Under the pieces are notes generated by a model that was given only the letters and a program-made list of their open reading frames with translations, was not told the DNA's origin and searched no databases. From Afipia sp. P52-10 (GTDB lineage Bacteria; Pseudomonadota; Alphaproteobacteria; Rhizobiales; Xanthobacteraceae): a stretch of 64,000 nt of DNA. A program made the translations under genes and the position numbers. The stretch's first letter is position 1. The number at the start of each line of letters is the position of its first letter. Below, piece by piece: positions 41,976-51,700 of this stretch. The stretch is taken from positions 274,460-338,459 of the forward strand of contig NZ_AZSJ01000003.1 of assembly GCF_000516555.1 (NCBI RefSeq), given 5' to 3'.

Positions 41976-42773
41976 ATGACGGAAGCCGAACGGACGCTCG
42001 GCTTCCGCGTCGATGGCATCACGATCAACACGCCGACGATGGACGATGCCGTGTCGTCGATCATCTCAGCCGCGGAGCAGGGCCAGAGTTTCTCCGTCTG
42101 CACGCTCAACCTCGATCACGTCGTGCAGCTGAAGGCACGGCGCGACTTCCGACAAGCCTATCAACGCGCGCGCTTTGTCACGGCCGATGGATTTCCCATT
42201 GTCGTCCTCGGCTGGCTCGCCAAGACACCACTGCAACGGACGACCGGCGCCGATCTCGTGCTTCCGATCTGCCAACAGGCAAGTCAACGCGACCTTTCCA
42301 TCTTCCTGTTCGGATCGAACGATGCGACGCTGAGCAAGGCGAAGGACCATCTCACCGAGCGATTTCCGGGCCTTTCCGTCACAGGCACGTTCTCTCCGGG
42401 GCCGCAATTCGACCCCTACTCGGCCGAAGCAGACCAAGCGATCGAGCGCATTCGCAGCTCAGGCGCCCGGCTCTGCTTTGTCGCGCTCGGCGCGCCTCGC
42501 CAGGAAATATTTTCGGCCCGCTGCCTCGATCTCCTGCCCGGCGTCGGCTTTCTGTGTATCGGCGCGGCCCTCGATTTCATCGCGGGAACTCAGACCCGAG
42601 CGCCACGCTTCGCGCAGAAGTCCGGTCTCGAATGGTTCTGGCGCGCGTCTCGCAATCCTCGCCGACTCGCACCCCGCTACGCAAAGTGCATGGCGATCTT
42701 GCCTGGCCTGTTCGCCAAGTCGGTGCCGCAGATCTTCGACGCTCATATGGGGAAAGCACGATGGCGCTCGTGA
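41976..42773 (+). CDS. WecG/TagA/CpsF (GT26) glycosyltransferase
   Basis: 265-residue family 26 glycosyltransferase, as in GumM, WecG and TagA. Motifs: GFRVDGITINTPTMDDAV, TLNLDHVVQL, RFVTADGFPIV, TTGADLVLPICQ (with the catalytic-type Asp), and CFVALGAPRQEIFSARCLDL near the C-terminal membrane-contacting part. The start at 41976 follows GGGAGAG by 5 nt; a 20-residue upstream extension is less likely. It overlaps the next glycosyltransferase by 13 nt. Acts on lipid-linked intermediates at the inner face of the membrane. Confidence 0.92.
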   Translation: MTEAERTLGFRVDGITINTPTMDDAVSSIISAAEQGQSFSVCTLNLDHVVQLKARRDFRQAYQRARFVTADGFPIVVLGWLAKTPLQRTTGADLVLPICQQASQRDLSIFLFGSNDATLSKAKDHLTERFPGLSVTGTFSPGPQFDPYSAEADQAIERIRSSGARLCFVALGAPRQEIFSARCLDLLPGVGFLCIGAALDFIAGTQTRAPRFAQKSGLEWFWRASRNPRRLAPRYAKCMAILPGLFAKSVPQIFDAHMGKARWRS

Positions 42774-44038
42774 CCACGACAGAGACTACTCCAAGCGCAT
42801 CAGGGCGCTACCAGATATGTCTCATTCACCCGTTCGACCCGCGCGGACAGAAAGTGGGCGGGCTGGAAACCTATATCCGCGATTTCATTACCTTCCATCC
42901 GGCGGATACGGATATCCTTTTCATCGGCGTCGACTCGATCGGCGATCTTGCGCTTGGCGCGTTGCACCGTCTGACGTTTCGTGGCCGCCAGTTCGATTTC
43001 CTGCCGATCCTGCGCTATTCGGATGAGGAGGCACGCGAGGCCGCGAGTTCGGTTCGCAAATCCCTCACCGGCCAGTTCTTCACAGCCCTTCTGCGCAATC
43101 TCGGAACGATCGCAGCGGAAGTCCGCCGCCGCCGGTGCTCGATCGATCTTCGCCGCGTCGAATTCTCGTGGCTTCCGGTCCTGCTCCGCCTTCCCTTCGT
43201 ACAGATGCTGCACGGGGAAGGCGTCCCGAAACTACGGATGGATTCGCTGCTCCGGAAATATGCCTTCGTTCATAACGCTGGCGAACGTTTCGCAGTCGCG
43301 CGCAGCGAACGCTTCCTCTGCGTCAACCCGCACATCACAGAGCGGCTCAAAGCCACTTATCCGACCCGTCGCGACAAGATCGATACGCTCTGGACCTGGG
43401 TGAACACCGACATCTTCACGGCTCGTCCCTTCCCGGAACGAACGTCTCCCTTTCGCATCGTGTTCGGCGGTCGTCTCGACGAGTTCAAGGTTCCCTCGCT
43501 GATGTTCAAGACCATCGAGCGATTGAAGGGCCGCCTTCCTGGCCAAGTCGAATTCCATTATATCGGCACTAGCAATCCCCACCGCTTTCCCGAATTCGCT
43601 GCGATCGAGGATGTCACGGTATGCCACGGCTTCAAGGATGCCGCAGGAATGGCTGCAACCATCGGCGACGTTCATGCCGGGATCTTGACGTCTGAATTCG
43701 AAGGCATGCCCCGGTTTGTCCTTGAGACGCTCGCCACCGGGCGGCCGGTGGTGGCGATGCATCTGCCGCAACTCGAAGCCGTCATTCGCGACGGACAGAG
43801 CGGCTATCTCGTCCAACGCAGCTCCTCGACGGAGGAAGACGCGGATAATCTCGCGCGGAAATTCATCAACACCCATGATCTGATCCAGTCTGGCCGCATG
43901 GATCCGGCCGATATTGCCTTGCATATTGCCGAGTTCACTCCTCGCACGCAGCTCGCACGGGTCTTCCGGCTGCATCACGACATTCAGAACGCGAGGGGGA
44001 TAGATCGCGGGCATCTTCCGCAAGAACGGCACGCATGA
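42761..44038 (+). CDS. Glycosyltransferase family 4
   Basis: 425-residue GT4 protein. N-terminal domain ICLIHPFDPRGQKVGGLETY with the GG loop; C-terminal donor domain FRIVFGGRLDEFKVPSLMFK, VCHGFKDAAGMAATI, SEFEGMPRFVLETLATGRPV with the E-x7-E motif. GGGGAAAG stands 5 nt before the ATG at 42761; the same frame is open far upstream only because it shadows the WecG gene. It overlaps the next glycosyltransferase by 4 nt (ATGA). Confidence 0.9.
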   Translation: MALVTTTETTPSASGRYQICLIHPFDPRGQKVGGLETYIRDFITFHPADTDILFIGVDSIGDLALGALHRLTFRGRQFDFLPILRYSDEEAREAASSVRKSLTGQFFTALLRNLGTIAAEVRRRRCSIDLRRVEFSWLPVLLRLPFVQMLHGEGVPKLRMDSLLRKYAFVHNAGERFAVARSERFLCVNPHITERLKATYPTRRDKIDTLWTWVNTDIFTARPFPERTSPFRIVFGGRLDEFKVPSLMFKTIERLKGRLPGQVEFHYIGTSNPHRFPEFAAIEDVTVCHGFKDAAGMAATIGDVHAGILTSEFEGMPRFVLETLATGRPVVAMHLPQLEAVIRDGQSGYLVQRSSSTEEDADNLARKFINTHDLIQSGRMDPADIALHIAEFTPRTQLARVFRLHHDIQNARGIDRGHLPQERHA

Positions 44039-45171
44039 ACATCCTGCTGCTCACAAGCGAATTCACCCCGGCAACGGGGGGGATCGGCACCTACGCCCGC
44101 GAAATCGCAACCGCCGCCAGCGAACTTGGTGCGAATGTGACAGTGCTTGCGCCGGATTATGCCCAAGCGACGCCGGACGATCAGTCATTCGCTTTCCGCA
44201 CCCGCCGGTTTTCCGGCGGCCTGCATTCGATGCGCGATCTGCCGGCCAAGATCATGCTGACCCGCCAGACGATCCGCATCGACGATTTCGACATTCTTCA
44301 CGCTGCGGACTGGCCATTTTTCATTCCACTCGCGCTCGCACGCGGCCAAACCAACGCGCGTACCATTCTGACGCTGCATGGGACCGAAGTGAACGAAACG
44401 CAGACCTTCCTCAAGCGCCTGGCCATCAGCGCCTGTAATGTATTCGGCGGCAACACCGAAATCGCGGCGAACAGCAATTTCACGCGCGAGCTGTTTCAGA
44501 AGCATTTTTCCGTCGAACCGCAGCGGGTGAATGCAATTCCGCTCGGCGTGTCGGAGTTCTGGTTCGGTGACCGGGCCTCACGCACCGAGACTCGACAGCG
44601 TCTGGAGATTCCGCCGGAGAACATCGTCATGACGACGGTGGCTCGGTTGACCCGGCGCAAGGGACATAGCCTGACGGCTGCCGCGCTGGCGAGTCTGGAA
44701 GGTCAGCTGCCCCACCCGGTAACTTGGCTGATCGTCGGCCCGGAGGGAGAAGCCGATTATGTGGAGGAGCTGCGGCAACAGCTCGGGCGTATGGCTTGCG
44801 ACATCCGGCTGCTCGGACGACAGAGCGATGCCGATATTCGCGATCTCTACGGCGCATCCGACTTCTTCTGTCTAACCGGCATTCCCGATTCCTCCGGCCG
44901 CGTCGAGGGATTTGGCCTCGTCTATCTGGAGGCCGCGGCTGCGAATCTCCCCAGCGTCGCGACCCGCATCGGCGGCGTCCCTGATGCGGTGCTTGCCGAT
45001 CGCACAGGCCTGCTGGTCGAACCTTCCGTTCAGGCTGTGGCCAATGCGATCCGGGCGATGGTCACGACGCCACAACTGCGGCAGCAGTTCGCGACAGCGG
45101 CCCTCGATCATGCACGGCGGCTGTCCTGGCGGCAATGCGCCGCCCGTACCTACACATTGCCGTTCAACTAA
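44035..45171 (+). CDS. Glycosyltransferase family 4
   Basis: 378-residue GT4 protein. N-terminus MNILLLTSEFTPATGGIGTY carries the GGIGTY acceptor loop; donor domain TVARLTRRKGHSLTAAALAS, WLIVGPEGEADYVEEL, RVEGFGLVYLEAAAANLPSV. It is coupled by ATGA overlap to the previous GT4. Counting the initiating enzyme, the cluster now has five sugar-adding enzymes, consistent with a repeat unit of up to five sugars. Confidence 0.91.
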   Translation: MNILLLTSEFTPATGGIGTYAREIATAASELGANVTVLAPDYAQATPDDQSFAFRTRRFSGGLHSMRDLPAKIMLTRQTIRIDDFDILHAADWPFFIPLALARGQTNARTILTLHGTEVNETQTFLKRLAISACNVFGGNTEIAANSNFTRELFQKHFSVEPQRVNAIPLGVSEFWFGDRASRTETRQRLEIPPENIVMTTVARLTRRKGHSLTAAALASLEGQLPHPVTWLIVGPEGEADYVEELRQQLGRMACDIRLLGRQSDADIRDLYGASDFFCLTGIPDSSGRVEGFGLVYLEAAAANLPSVATRIGGVPDAVLADRTGLLVEPSVQAVANAIRAMVTTPQLRQQFATAALDHARRLSWRQCAARTYTLPFN

Positions 45172-45186
45172 CGGGCCGATCGCGCC

Positions 45187-45633
45187 ATGGGCCGCCGTCA
45201 ATTTCCATATGTAAAACGCGCTCAATGCCTGCTGGCCGCCAGCGTGTTCGTCGCTATAGGCTCGGCGGAGGCCGCCGCTGATAATTGCGCGCGCAGCAGG
45301 GAATATCTGCTCGGCGGGCTTGCGGGCGAACTGTCCCAAGCCCCGGACTCGTACAAGCAGCTGTTCACGATCTGCATCGCCGCCGCAGCCCTTTCCAACG
45401 TCAAGGACGCCTTCGTCCTGAGAGACGGCGGCATCGGCGCGATCGCCAAGCGCGACAGCGTCTCCGCCACAGCCGCAACCCTTTCCGAGTTCTGTCAGCG
45501 CTTTCCGCGTGCCACCTTGCGTTTCATGAACCGGGCCGAACAAGCCCGCGGAACGAGCATCGGGCAATTGGTCCAGCTCTCTTCCGGTGGCGCTACATCC
45601 TGCCGCAAGATCATGGGCCTCTCAGATCGGTGA
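45187..45633 (+). CDS. Secreted four-cysteine protein of unknown function
   Basis: 148-residue exported protein. Signal peptide RAQCLLAASVFVAIGSAEA, cut near AEAA|A. Mature part is mostly helical with four cysteines (C34, C63, C103, C139) that could make two disulfides; FCQRFP and TSCRKI flank the last two. The fold type loosely recalls small periplasmic Rap1a/Tai-like helical proteins, but this is a guess. It follows the last glycosyltransferase by 15 nt on the same strand, so it probably belongs to the same transcript and may assist polysaccharide assembly or xylanase control. Confidence 0.65.
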   Translation: MGRRQFPYVKRAQCLLAASVFVAIGSAEAAADNCARSREYLLGGLAGELSQAPDSYKQLFTICIAAAALSNVKDAFVLRDGGIGAIAKRDSVSATAATLSEFCQRFPRATLRFMNRAEQARGTSIGQLVQLSSGGATSCRKIMGLSDR

Positions 45634-45786
45634 TTCCGGCGACCGATCATCGGCACTCTCCCTCCAGCATCACACAGCCAACGGCGGCGCTGGCGTCAGG
45701 TCGTCATGCCAAAATGTGATTGCTCGGCGTCTCGAACCCGGGATAACTGCGTTCCACACCAAACAAAAACGAGAGGGTCGGAAGCT

Positions 45787-46569
45787 ATGCATCCCAAAGG
45801 CAAGGTCTGCGTCGTAACAGGTGGCGCCAGCGGCATCGGCGAAGCCGTCGCTCGAGCCTATGCAAAAGCAGGCGCGCGCGGCGTGGTCGTCGCCGACCTC
45901 AAATCCTCTGGTGACCGGCTCACCCAGGTCGCGAACGACATCGGCGGCCTGGCCGTGCCGACGGACGTCGCGAACGAGGCCGAGATCAAGGCCCTGATCG
46001 CGGCCGCCGAAGCCAAGTTCGGCCCCGTAGATGTTTTCTACTCCAATGCCGGACTTTCCCGCAAAGGACAGGAAAGCGCTTCCGACGCCGACTGGGACGT
46101 GAGCTGGCGCGTCCATGTCATGAGCCACGTCTTTGCCGCACGCGCGCTGGTGCCCGGCATGCTGGCACGGGGCTCCGGATACCTGTTGAACACGGCCTCC
46201 GCCGCGGGGCTGCTCGCCTCGCTGAACTCGATGCCGTATGGCGTGACGAAGCATGCCGCGGTCGCGCTGGCCGAACATCTGGCCATTCAATACGGCGACC
46301 GCGGTATTCGCGTGTCCGTCCTCTGCCCACAATCGGTCCAGACCGGCATGACCACGCCAGGTCCAAGCGCTGCTCGCGTCGACGGCGTCATGTTGCCGGA
46401 TGAGGTCGCCAAGATCGTCCTCGAAGCGATGGAAGAGGAGCGCTTCCTGATCCTCTCCCACCCGACCGTGCACACCTACATGCAACGCAAGGCCTCAGGC
46501 ATGGACCGGTGGCTTTCCGGGATGCGGCGGCTCCGCGACAAAACCTACGGAGCCCCCGCCAAGGGCTGA
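45787..46569 (+). CDS. SDR family oxidoreductase
   Basis: 260-residue classical short-chain dehydrogenase. Cofactor motif TGGASGIGEAVA, SNAG, catalytic Ser in NTASAAGLLAS and catalytic YxxxK in YGVTKHAAV are intact; VADLKSSG after strand 2 suggests NAD preference by its acidic residue. The start ATG at 45787 is preceded by GGAAG; the ORF start at 45706 is upstream of it and lacks support. It is separated by 153 nt from the polysaccharide genes and ends at a strong hairpin, so it is likely monocistronic. Substrate unknown. Confidence 0.9.
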   Translation: MHPKGKVCVVTGGASGIGEAVARAYAKAGARGVVVADLKSSGDRLTQVANDIGGLAVPTDVANEAEIKALIAAAEAKFGPVDVFYSNAGLSRKGQESASDADWDVSWRVHVMSHVFAARALVPGMLARGSGYLLNTASAAGLLASLNSMPYGVTKHAAVALAEHLAIQYGDRGIRVSVLCPQSVQTGMTTPGPSAARVDGVMLPDEVAKIVLEAMEEERFLILSHPTVHTYMQRKASGMDRWLSGMRRLRDKTYGAPAKG

Positions 46570-46650
46570 GTTCGACATTCCGAAATCATCTGGTCCATAC
46601 GGGCGGCAATCGGAACACGAAACTACGCAGAGCCATCCACGCCGAACAAG

Positions 46651-46676
46651 AGACCCGGCCCGTCCTGGCCGGGTCT
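46651..46676. terminator. Bidirectional-looking intrinsic terminator
   Basis: AGACCCGGCC (46651-46660) and GGCCGGGTCT (46667-46676) form a perfect 10-bp stem with a 6-nt loop; TACCATTTTGACTTTA follows on the plus strand. It sits 81 nt after the SDR and 146 nt after the convergent kinase gene, so it probably ends both transcripts. Confidence 0.75.
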
Positions 46677-46822
46677 TACCATTTTGACTTTACGCATTAC
46701 CACTTGGCATGGCGCCTTGAACTGCGTCTGGATGAAATCGCCCGGGCTCGGTGGTGCCTCGCGCCGTAACTCGCAGCCGGGCACCTCCAGATCCACCTGG
46801 TCTCCCACGATGACGTCAATCG

Positions 46823-48697
46823 TCAATTGGCGACACTGGCGCTGACAGCATCCGCGCGCCGGAAATGCTCAGCCAGCACATTCTCCAGCACAACCTTGAC
46901 CACCGGCTTCTGCAACACCGGGTGCCCACGAAACCGCGGTTCGATCATGATGGACTCGTACCCTGTCGTGAACACGAACGGAATATTCTTTCGCTTCAGA
47001 ACATCGGCGAGCTGGTAGACGAGCTCACCGGCGAGATTGACGTCGAGAACTGCGAAGTCGACGGGCTGGACGTCCACGGCGGCAAGCGCTTCCCCGAGCC
47101 GGACGTAGGGGCCGACGGTTCGATACCCGAGCGAGGTGAGCGATTCCTGCAGAGATAGCGCGACCAGCATTTCGTCTTCGACGATCATGATCGACGGTTT
47201 CGAAGACGCCGCCCGCCCACTCGGCACGTCCCTCTTCCGGCCCAACGACTTCACCGATCTGCCGGCGACAGCATCCTGCAGCGGCACCTCGAGAGAACAG
47301 CGGAGCCCTTCGCGCTGCCAATCGAACACTACGTTCCCACCCTGCTGTTGCTTGACGCCGGCAACGATCGCCGCACTTCCAAACCCTCTCCGCTTCGGTT
47401 CAGAAACCGGCGGGCCGCCGCGCTCACGCCACTCCATTCGCAACACTCGATCGTCAATACGCCAGTCGAGTTGCACATGGCCTTCCGGTGTCGACAAGGC
47501 CCCATACTTCGCCGTGTTGGTCGCCAACTCGTGCAGCACCAATGCCAGCGTCTGCGCCGTGCCTGCTTTCAGGAAGATGTCAGGCCCATCCATGCCAATT
47601 CGCGAGGGGTTTCCCTGCGTAAAGGGATCGAGTTCCTCATGGATCAGGCCCGAAAGGCTCGCCCCTTCCCATCGCGACTGCGAGAGAATCGAGTGGACTC
47701 GGGAGAGCGACTGGATCCGCCCCTCGACTGCCGAGACGAACTCCTTCATCGTCGTCGCCCGTGTGAGACGCACCAGCGCTTGCACCAAGGCCAGGGTATT
47801 CTTCGCGCGGTGATCGACTTCGCGCGCAAGCAGCTCCTGACGCTCCTCCGCCGCCTTCCGCTCCGAGATGTCGATGATCACGCCGCTGATCTGGACCGCG
47901 CCCGTGGCAGCGTTCCGTGTTGCCGCGGCACTGCCGATGCACCAGCGCGTCGCGCCGGTCGCCGTACGGATACGAAATTCGATATGATGCGCCTCGCCGC
48001 CGTTCTGCAGATCGCTCATGATGGCGTCGAGCTTCAACCAATCATCGGGAACGATCATGGCGCGGATATTCGCCGAGGTCGGCGTGAACGTCTCGGGATC
48101 GACACCGAAGATCCGGCAAAGCCCCGCATCCCAGTGATAGGCGCCCGACACGCTATCCCACTGCCATGAGCCCATTTGTGCGGCGGCCAAGGCGAGGCTG
48201 CGCCTGCGCTCGCTCTCCATCAACTGCGCGGTCGATGCCTCCAATTCCGCCGTGCGCTCCTGAACCCGCCGCTCCAACTCTGAATTCAGGTGTTCGAGCT
48301 GCCTGGTCTTCCGGTAGAGCTCGGCGAAGATCTTGACCTTCGCGCGCAGCACTTCCGGCACCACCGGCACAGGCACATAGTCTACGGCGCCCATCTCATA
48401 TCCGCGCAGCCGATCGAGATCGGACAGATGGATCGCTGAAATGAAAATCATTGCAATCTTCTGATAGCGCGGATGCTCACGGATCATCGCGGCCAATTCG
48501 AAGCCATCGAGTTCCGGCATGCAGACATCGACGAGGATCACCGCAATCTCGGAGCGCAGCAGGCATTGCAACGCTTCGCGACCGGAACGCGCGGTCAACA
48601 GGTTCTCGCCCAATGGACCGAGAATCGCCTCATAGCTCAGAAGCTTTCCGGGCTGGTCGTCGACCAGAAGGATGTTGACCTTGTCAGTCGGGCCCAT
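46823..48697 (-). CDS. REC-PAS-HWE histidine kinase-REC hybrid protein
   Basis: 624-residue soluble signalling protein. N-terminal REC (NILLVDDQPG, phospho-acceptor in VILVDVCMPELDG), coiled coil (LEHLNSELERRVQERTAELE), PAS with PAC end (GSWQWDSVSGAYHWDAGLC ... VIIDISERKAAEE), HWE/HisKA_2-family dimerisation domain with the phospho-His in REVDHRAKNTLAL (H296), HATPase (LVLHELATNTAKYGALS, GFGSAAIV) and a C-terminal REC (IMIVEDEMLV, VLDVNLAGE). The start at 48697 has GAGG 8 nt upstream; an ATG at 48721 would overlap the giant kinase. It lies 8 nt after that gene, so they form one operon and probably one phosphorelay. Confidence 0.92.
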   Translation of the reverse strand: MGPTDKVNILLVDDQPGKLLSYEAILGPLGENLLTARSGREALQCLLRSEIAVILVDVCMPELDGFELAAMIREHPRYQKIAMIFISAIHLSDLDRLRGYEMGAVDYVPVPVVPEVLRAKVKIFAELYRKTRQLEHLNSELERRVQERTAELEASTAQLMESERRRSLALAAAQMGSWQWDSVSGAYHWDAGLCRIFGVDPETFTPTSANIRAMIVPDDWLKLDAIMSDLQNGGEAHHIEFRIRTATGATRWCIGSAAATRNAATGAVQISGVIIDISERKAAEERQELLAREVDHRAKNTLALVQALVRLTRATTMKEFVSAVEGRIQSLSRVHSILSQSRWEGASLSGLIHEELDPFTQGNPSRIGMDGPDIFLKAGTAQTLALVLHELATNTAKYGALSTPEGHVQLDWRIDDRVLRMEWRERGGPPVSEPKRRGFGSAAIVAGVKQQQGGNVVFDWQREGLRCSLEVPLQDAVAGRSVKSLGRKRDVPSGRAASSKPSIMIVEDEMLVALSLQESLTSLGYRTVGPYVRLGEALAAVDVQPVDFAVLDVNLAGELVYQLADVLKRKNIPFVFTTGYESIMIEPRFRGHPVLQKPVVKVVLENVLAEHFRRADAVSASVAN

Positions 48698-48705
48698 CGC
48701 CTGCC

Positions 48706-51700
48706 TCACCGGTGCAACCATAGCCGAAGAGCGGCGAGCAATTGCTCGGTATCCACGGGCTTGGCCAGATAGTCCGATGCGCCCGCATCAAGACACTTCT
48801 CTCGATCGCCCTTCATCGCCTTCGCAGTCAGCGCTACGATGGGCAAACGGCGGAAGGCGGAATTGCGCCTGATGGCAGCAATGGTCTCGTAACCATCCAT
48901 CTCCGGCATCATGATATCCATCAGCACGATCGCGACGTCGTCTGTCGAGCCGAGGATATCGATCGCCTCCCGGCCGGTCGTCGCCGTCAGGACATGCATG
49001 CCACGCCGCTCGAGTACGCTGCTCAACGCGAAGATGTTGCGCGCATCGTCATCGACGAGCAGCACCGTGCGCCCGACCAAATCCTCGTCGGTACCGTTCA
49101 ACCTCTCCAGCATCTGCTGCTTCTCGGCCGGCAGATCTGTCACCACGCGGTGCAGGAACAGCGAGGTCTCGTCCAGCAGACGTTCGGGCGACTCGACGCC
49201 CTTAACGACGATGCTCCGCGCCATCTTATGCAAGCTGGCGTCCTCCTGATCCGACAGTTCGCGACCGGTGAAGACCACGACCGGAATCTCCGATAGCACG
49301 GCGTCGGCCCGCATCGCCTCGAGTACGTCGAAGCCGGACATATCAGGCAGCTTGAGATCCAGCACGAGACAATCGACGGACGTTTTCCGCAGTGCCTCCA
49401 ATGCTTGCGCGCCGGTTCCGGCGGTCGCAATCTCGATGTCGTCGTGTCCCAACAAGGCCGCAATACTCATTCGTTCGGACGGGTCGTCCTCAACGACGAG
49501 AAGCCGCTTTCGCTTCTGCCCCGCGTACGATTTGATCCTGACGATCGCATTCTCCACTCCATCGCTCGTGGCCGGCTTGGTCAGGAACGCGAAGGCCCCG
49601 CGTGACAATGCGTGTTGCCTGTCTTCATCCAGCGTCACCACTTGCACAGGAATATGTCGCGTTAATGGATTCTGCTTCAGCTGACTGAGAACGGTCCAGC
49701 CGAGCATATCCGGCAGGAAGATGTCCAGCGAGATCGCGGTCGGCTGGAACTGTTTGGCCAGTTCCAGTGCATCGACGCCTCTCGCGGCGGCGAGAACCTT
49801 GAAGCCTTTCTCGTGGGCGAGATCGGCGATGATCTTCGCATAATGCAGATCGTCCTCAATGATAAGGAAAATCGAATCGCCCGCTTCGATTTCGCTCCGA
49901 TCGTCGACCAAGCGCTCGACGGGTCGATTTTGCGTTTCGCCACTCGGCTTCGTCTGCATCACGGCCGGTGGCCGCTGATCGGCCGGGTAAGATGTCGATG
50001 CTCCGGCATATCGCGTTGGGAGATAGAGCGTGAAGCAGCTTCCCCGCCCCGGCATACTGCGAAGTTGTATCTCTCCGCCCAACAACGCGGCAAGCTCGCG
50101 GCTGATTGCCAGCCCCAGTCCGGTGCCGCCATACTTGCGGCTCGTGCTCGCGTCCGCCTGCTGAAACGCCTCGAAGATGATCCTTTGCTTGTCGAGCGGG
50201 ATGCCAATGCCGGTATCCTCGACCTCGAACGCGAGCACCTCCGGAGCCTCCCCCAACACCGGATGATGCGGGCTCCATCCACCGGAAACCGGCGAGACCT
50301 TCAACCGCACACCGCCTTGCGCCGTGAACTTGCAAGCATTCGACAGCAGGTTCTTGAGAACTTGCTGCAATCGTTTGGAGTCCGTCGTGATGGTGCGAGC
50401 GAGCGCGGGGCTGAGCTCGACATCGAACGAAAGTTTGCGGCTTTCCGCCTCATGCTTGAACGGCCGCGCGATCGCATCAAGCAACGCTTTCAGGACGATT
50501 TCCTCGGCTTCGACGGTTACCGTACCGGATTCGATCTTGGACAGGTCGAGAATATCGCTGATCAAGTTCAGAAGATCCGTGCCCGCGCCATGGATCGTCC
50601 GCGCGAATTCGACCTGTCTCGGGCTCAAGTTGCCTTCCGGGTTCTCCGTCAACTGCTGCCCGAGGATCAGAATGCTGTTGAGCGGCGTCCGCAGCTCGTG
50701 CGACATGTTCGCAAGGAATTCGGATTTGTATTTCGACGTCAGCGCGAGCTCGCTCGCCTTCTCTTCAAGCGCCCGGCGCGCCTGCTCGATTTCCTGATTC
50801 TTCCGCTCCACATCGACGTTGCGCTCGGCAAGCTGCTGCGCCTTCTGTTCGAGCTGGTCGTTGGTATCCTGCAGCTCTCGTTTCTGCGATTGCAATTCAC
50901 CGGCAAGCGTCTGCGATTGCTTCAGCAGCGCCTCTGTCTGCATGGTGACTTCGATCGAGTTGAGAACGATCCCGATGCTTTCGGTAAGTTGCTCAAGGAA
51001 GGTGATCTGCGATGCGGTGAAGGCTTTGACCGATGCGAGCTCGATCACGGCTTTGACCTGATTTTCGAAAACGATCGGCAGAACCACCACGTTCTGGGGA
51101 ACGACCTTGAAGAGGGACGACCCTATCGGAACCGCATGCGCCGGCAACTGCTCGATCAAAACGCGCCGCTTCTCCAGAGCGCACTGCCCGACCAGACCTT
51201 CGCCGAGCCGGATCACATCGGGATGTCCAAAACTGCCGTCGCCTGCGTAGGAGGATAGAAGCCTGAGCGTCTGCGCGTTATCACCGGTCATCTGGTAGAT
51301 GACGCCGAGCTGCGCCTCTACCAGCTTGGTCATCTCCGACAGCAGAAGCCGTCCGACGGTAGCGAGATCGCGCTGACCCTGCAGCATGTTGGTGAAGCGC
51401 GCGAGGTTGGTCTTCAGCCAATCCTGCTCGGTGTTGCGGTCCGTCGTCAATCGGAGATTGTCGATCATCGTATTGATGTTGTCTTTGAGCTCGGCCACCT
51501 CGCCGCGCGCATTGACTTGAATCGATCGCGTGAGGTCACCCTTCGTCACGGCGGTTGCGACCTCCGCGATGGCGCGCACCTGCGTCGTCAGGTTCGCCGC
51601 AAGCAAATTGACGTTTCCGATCAGGTCTTTCCATGTGCCGGCAGCGCCAGGAACCATCGCCTGTCCGCCGAGACGGCCTTCGACGCCGACTTCGCGCGCA

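Noticed and set aside
41972-44038. Single 688-codon frame suggesting a two-domain glycosyltransferase
   Set aside because: The first 263 codons are the shifted frame of the WecG-type gene; the true GT4 start with GGGGAAAG is at 42761.
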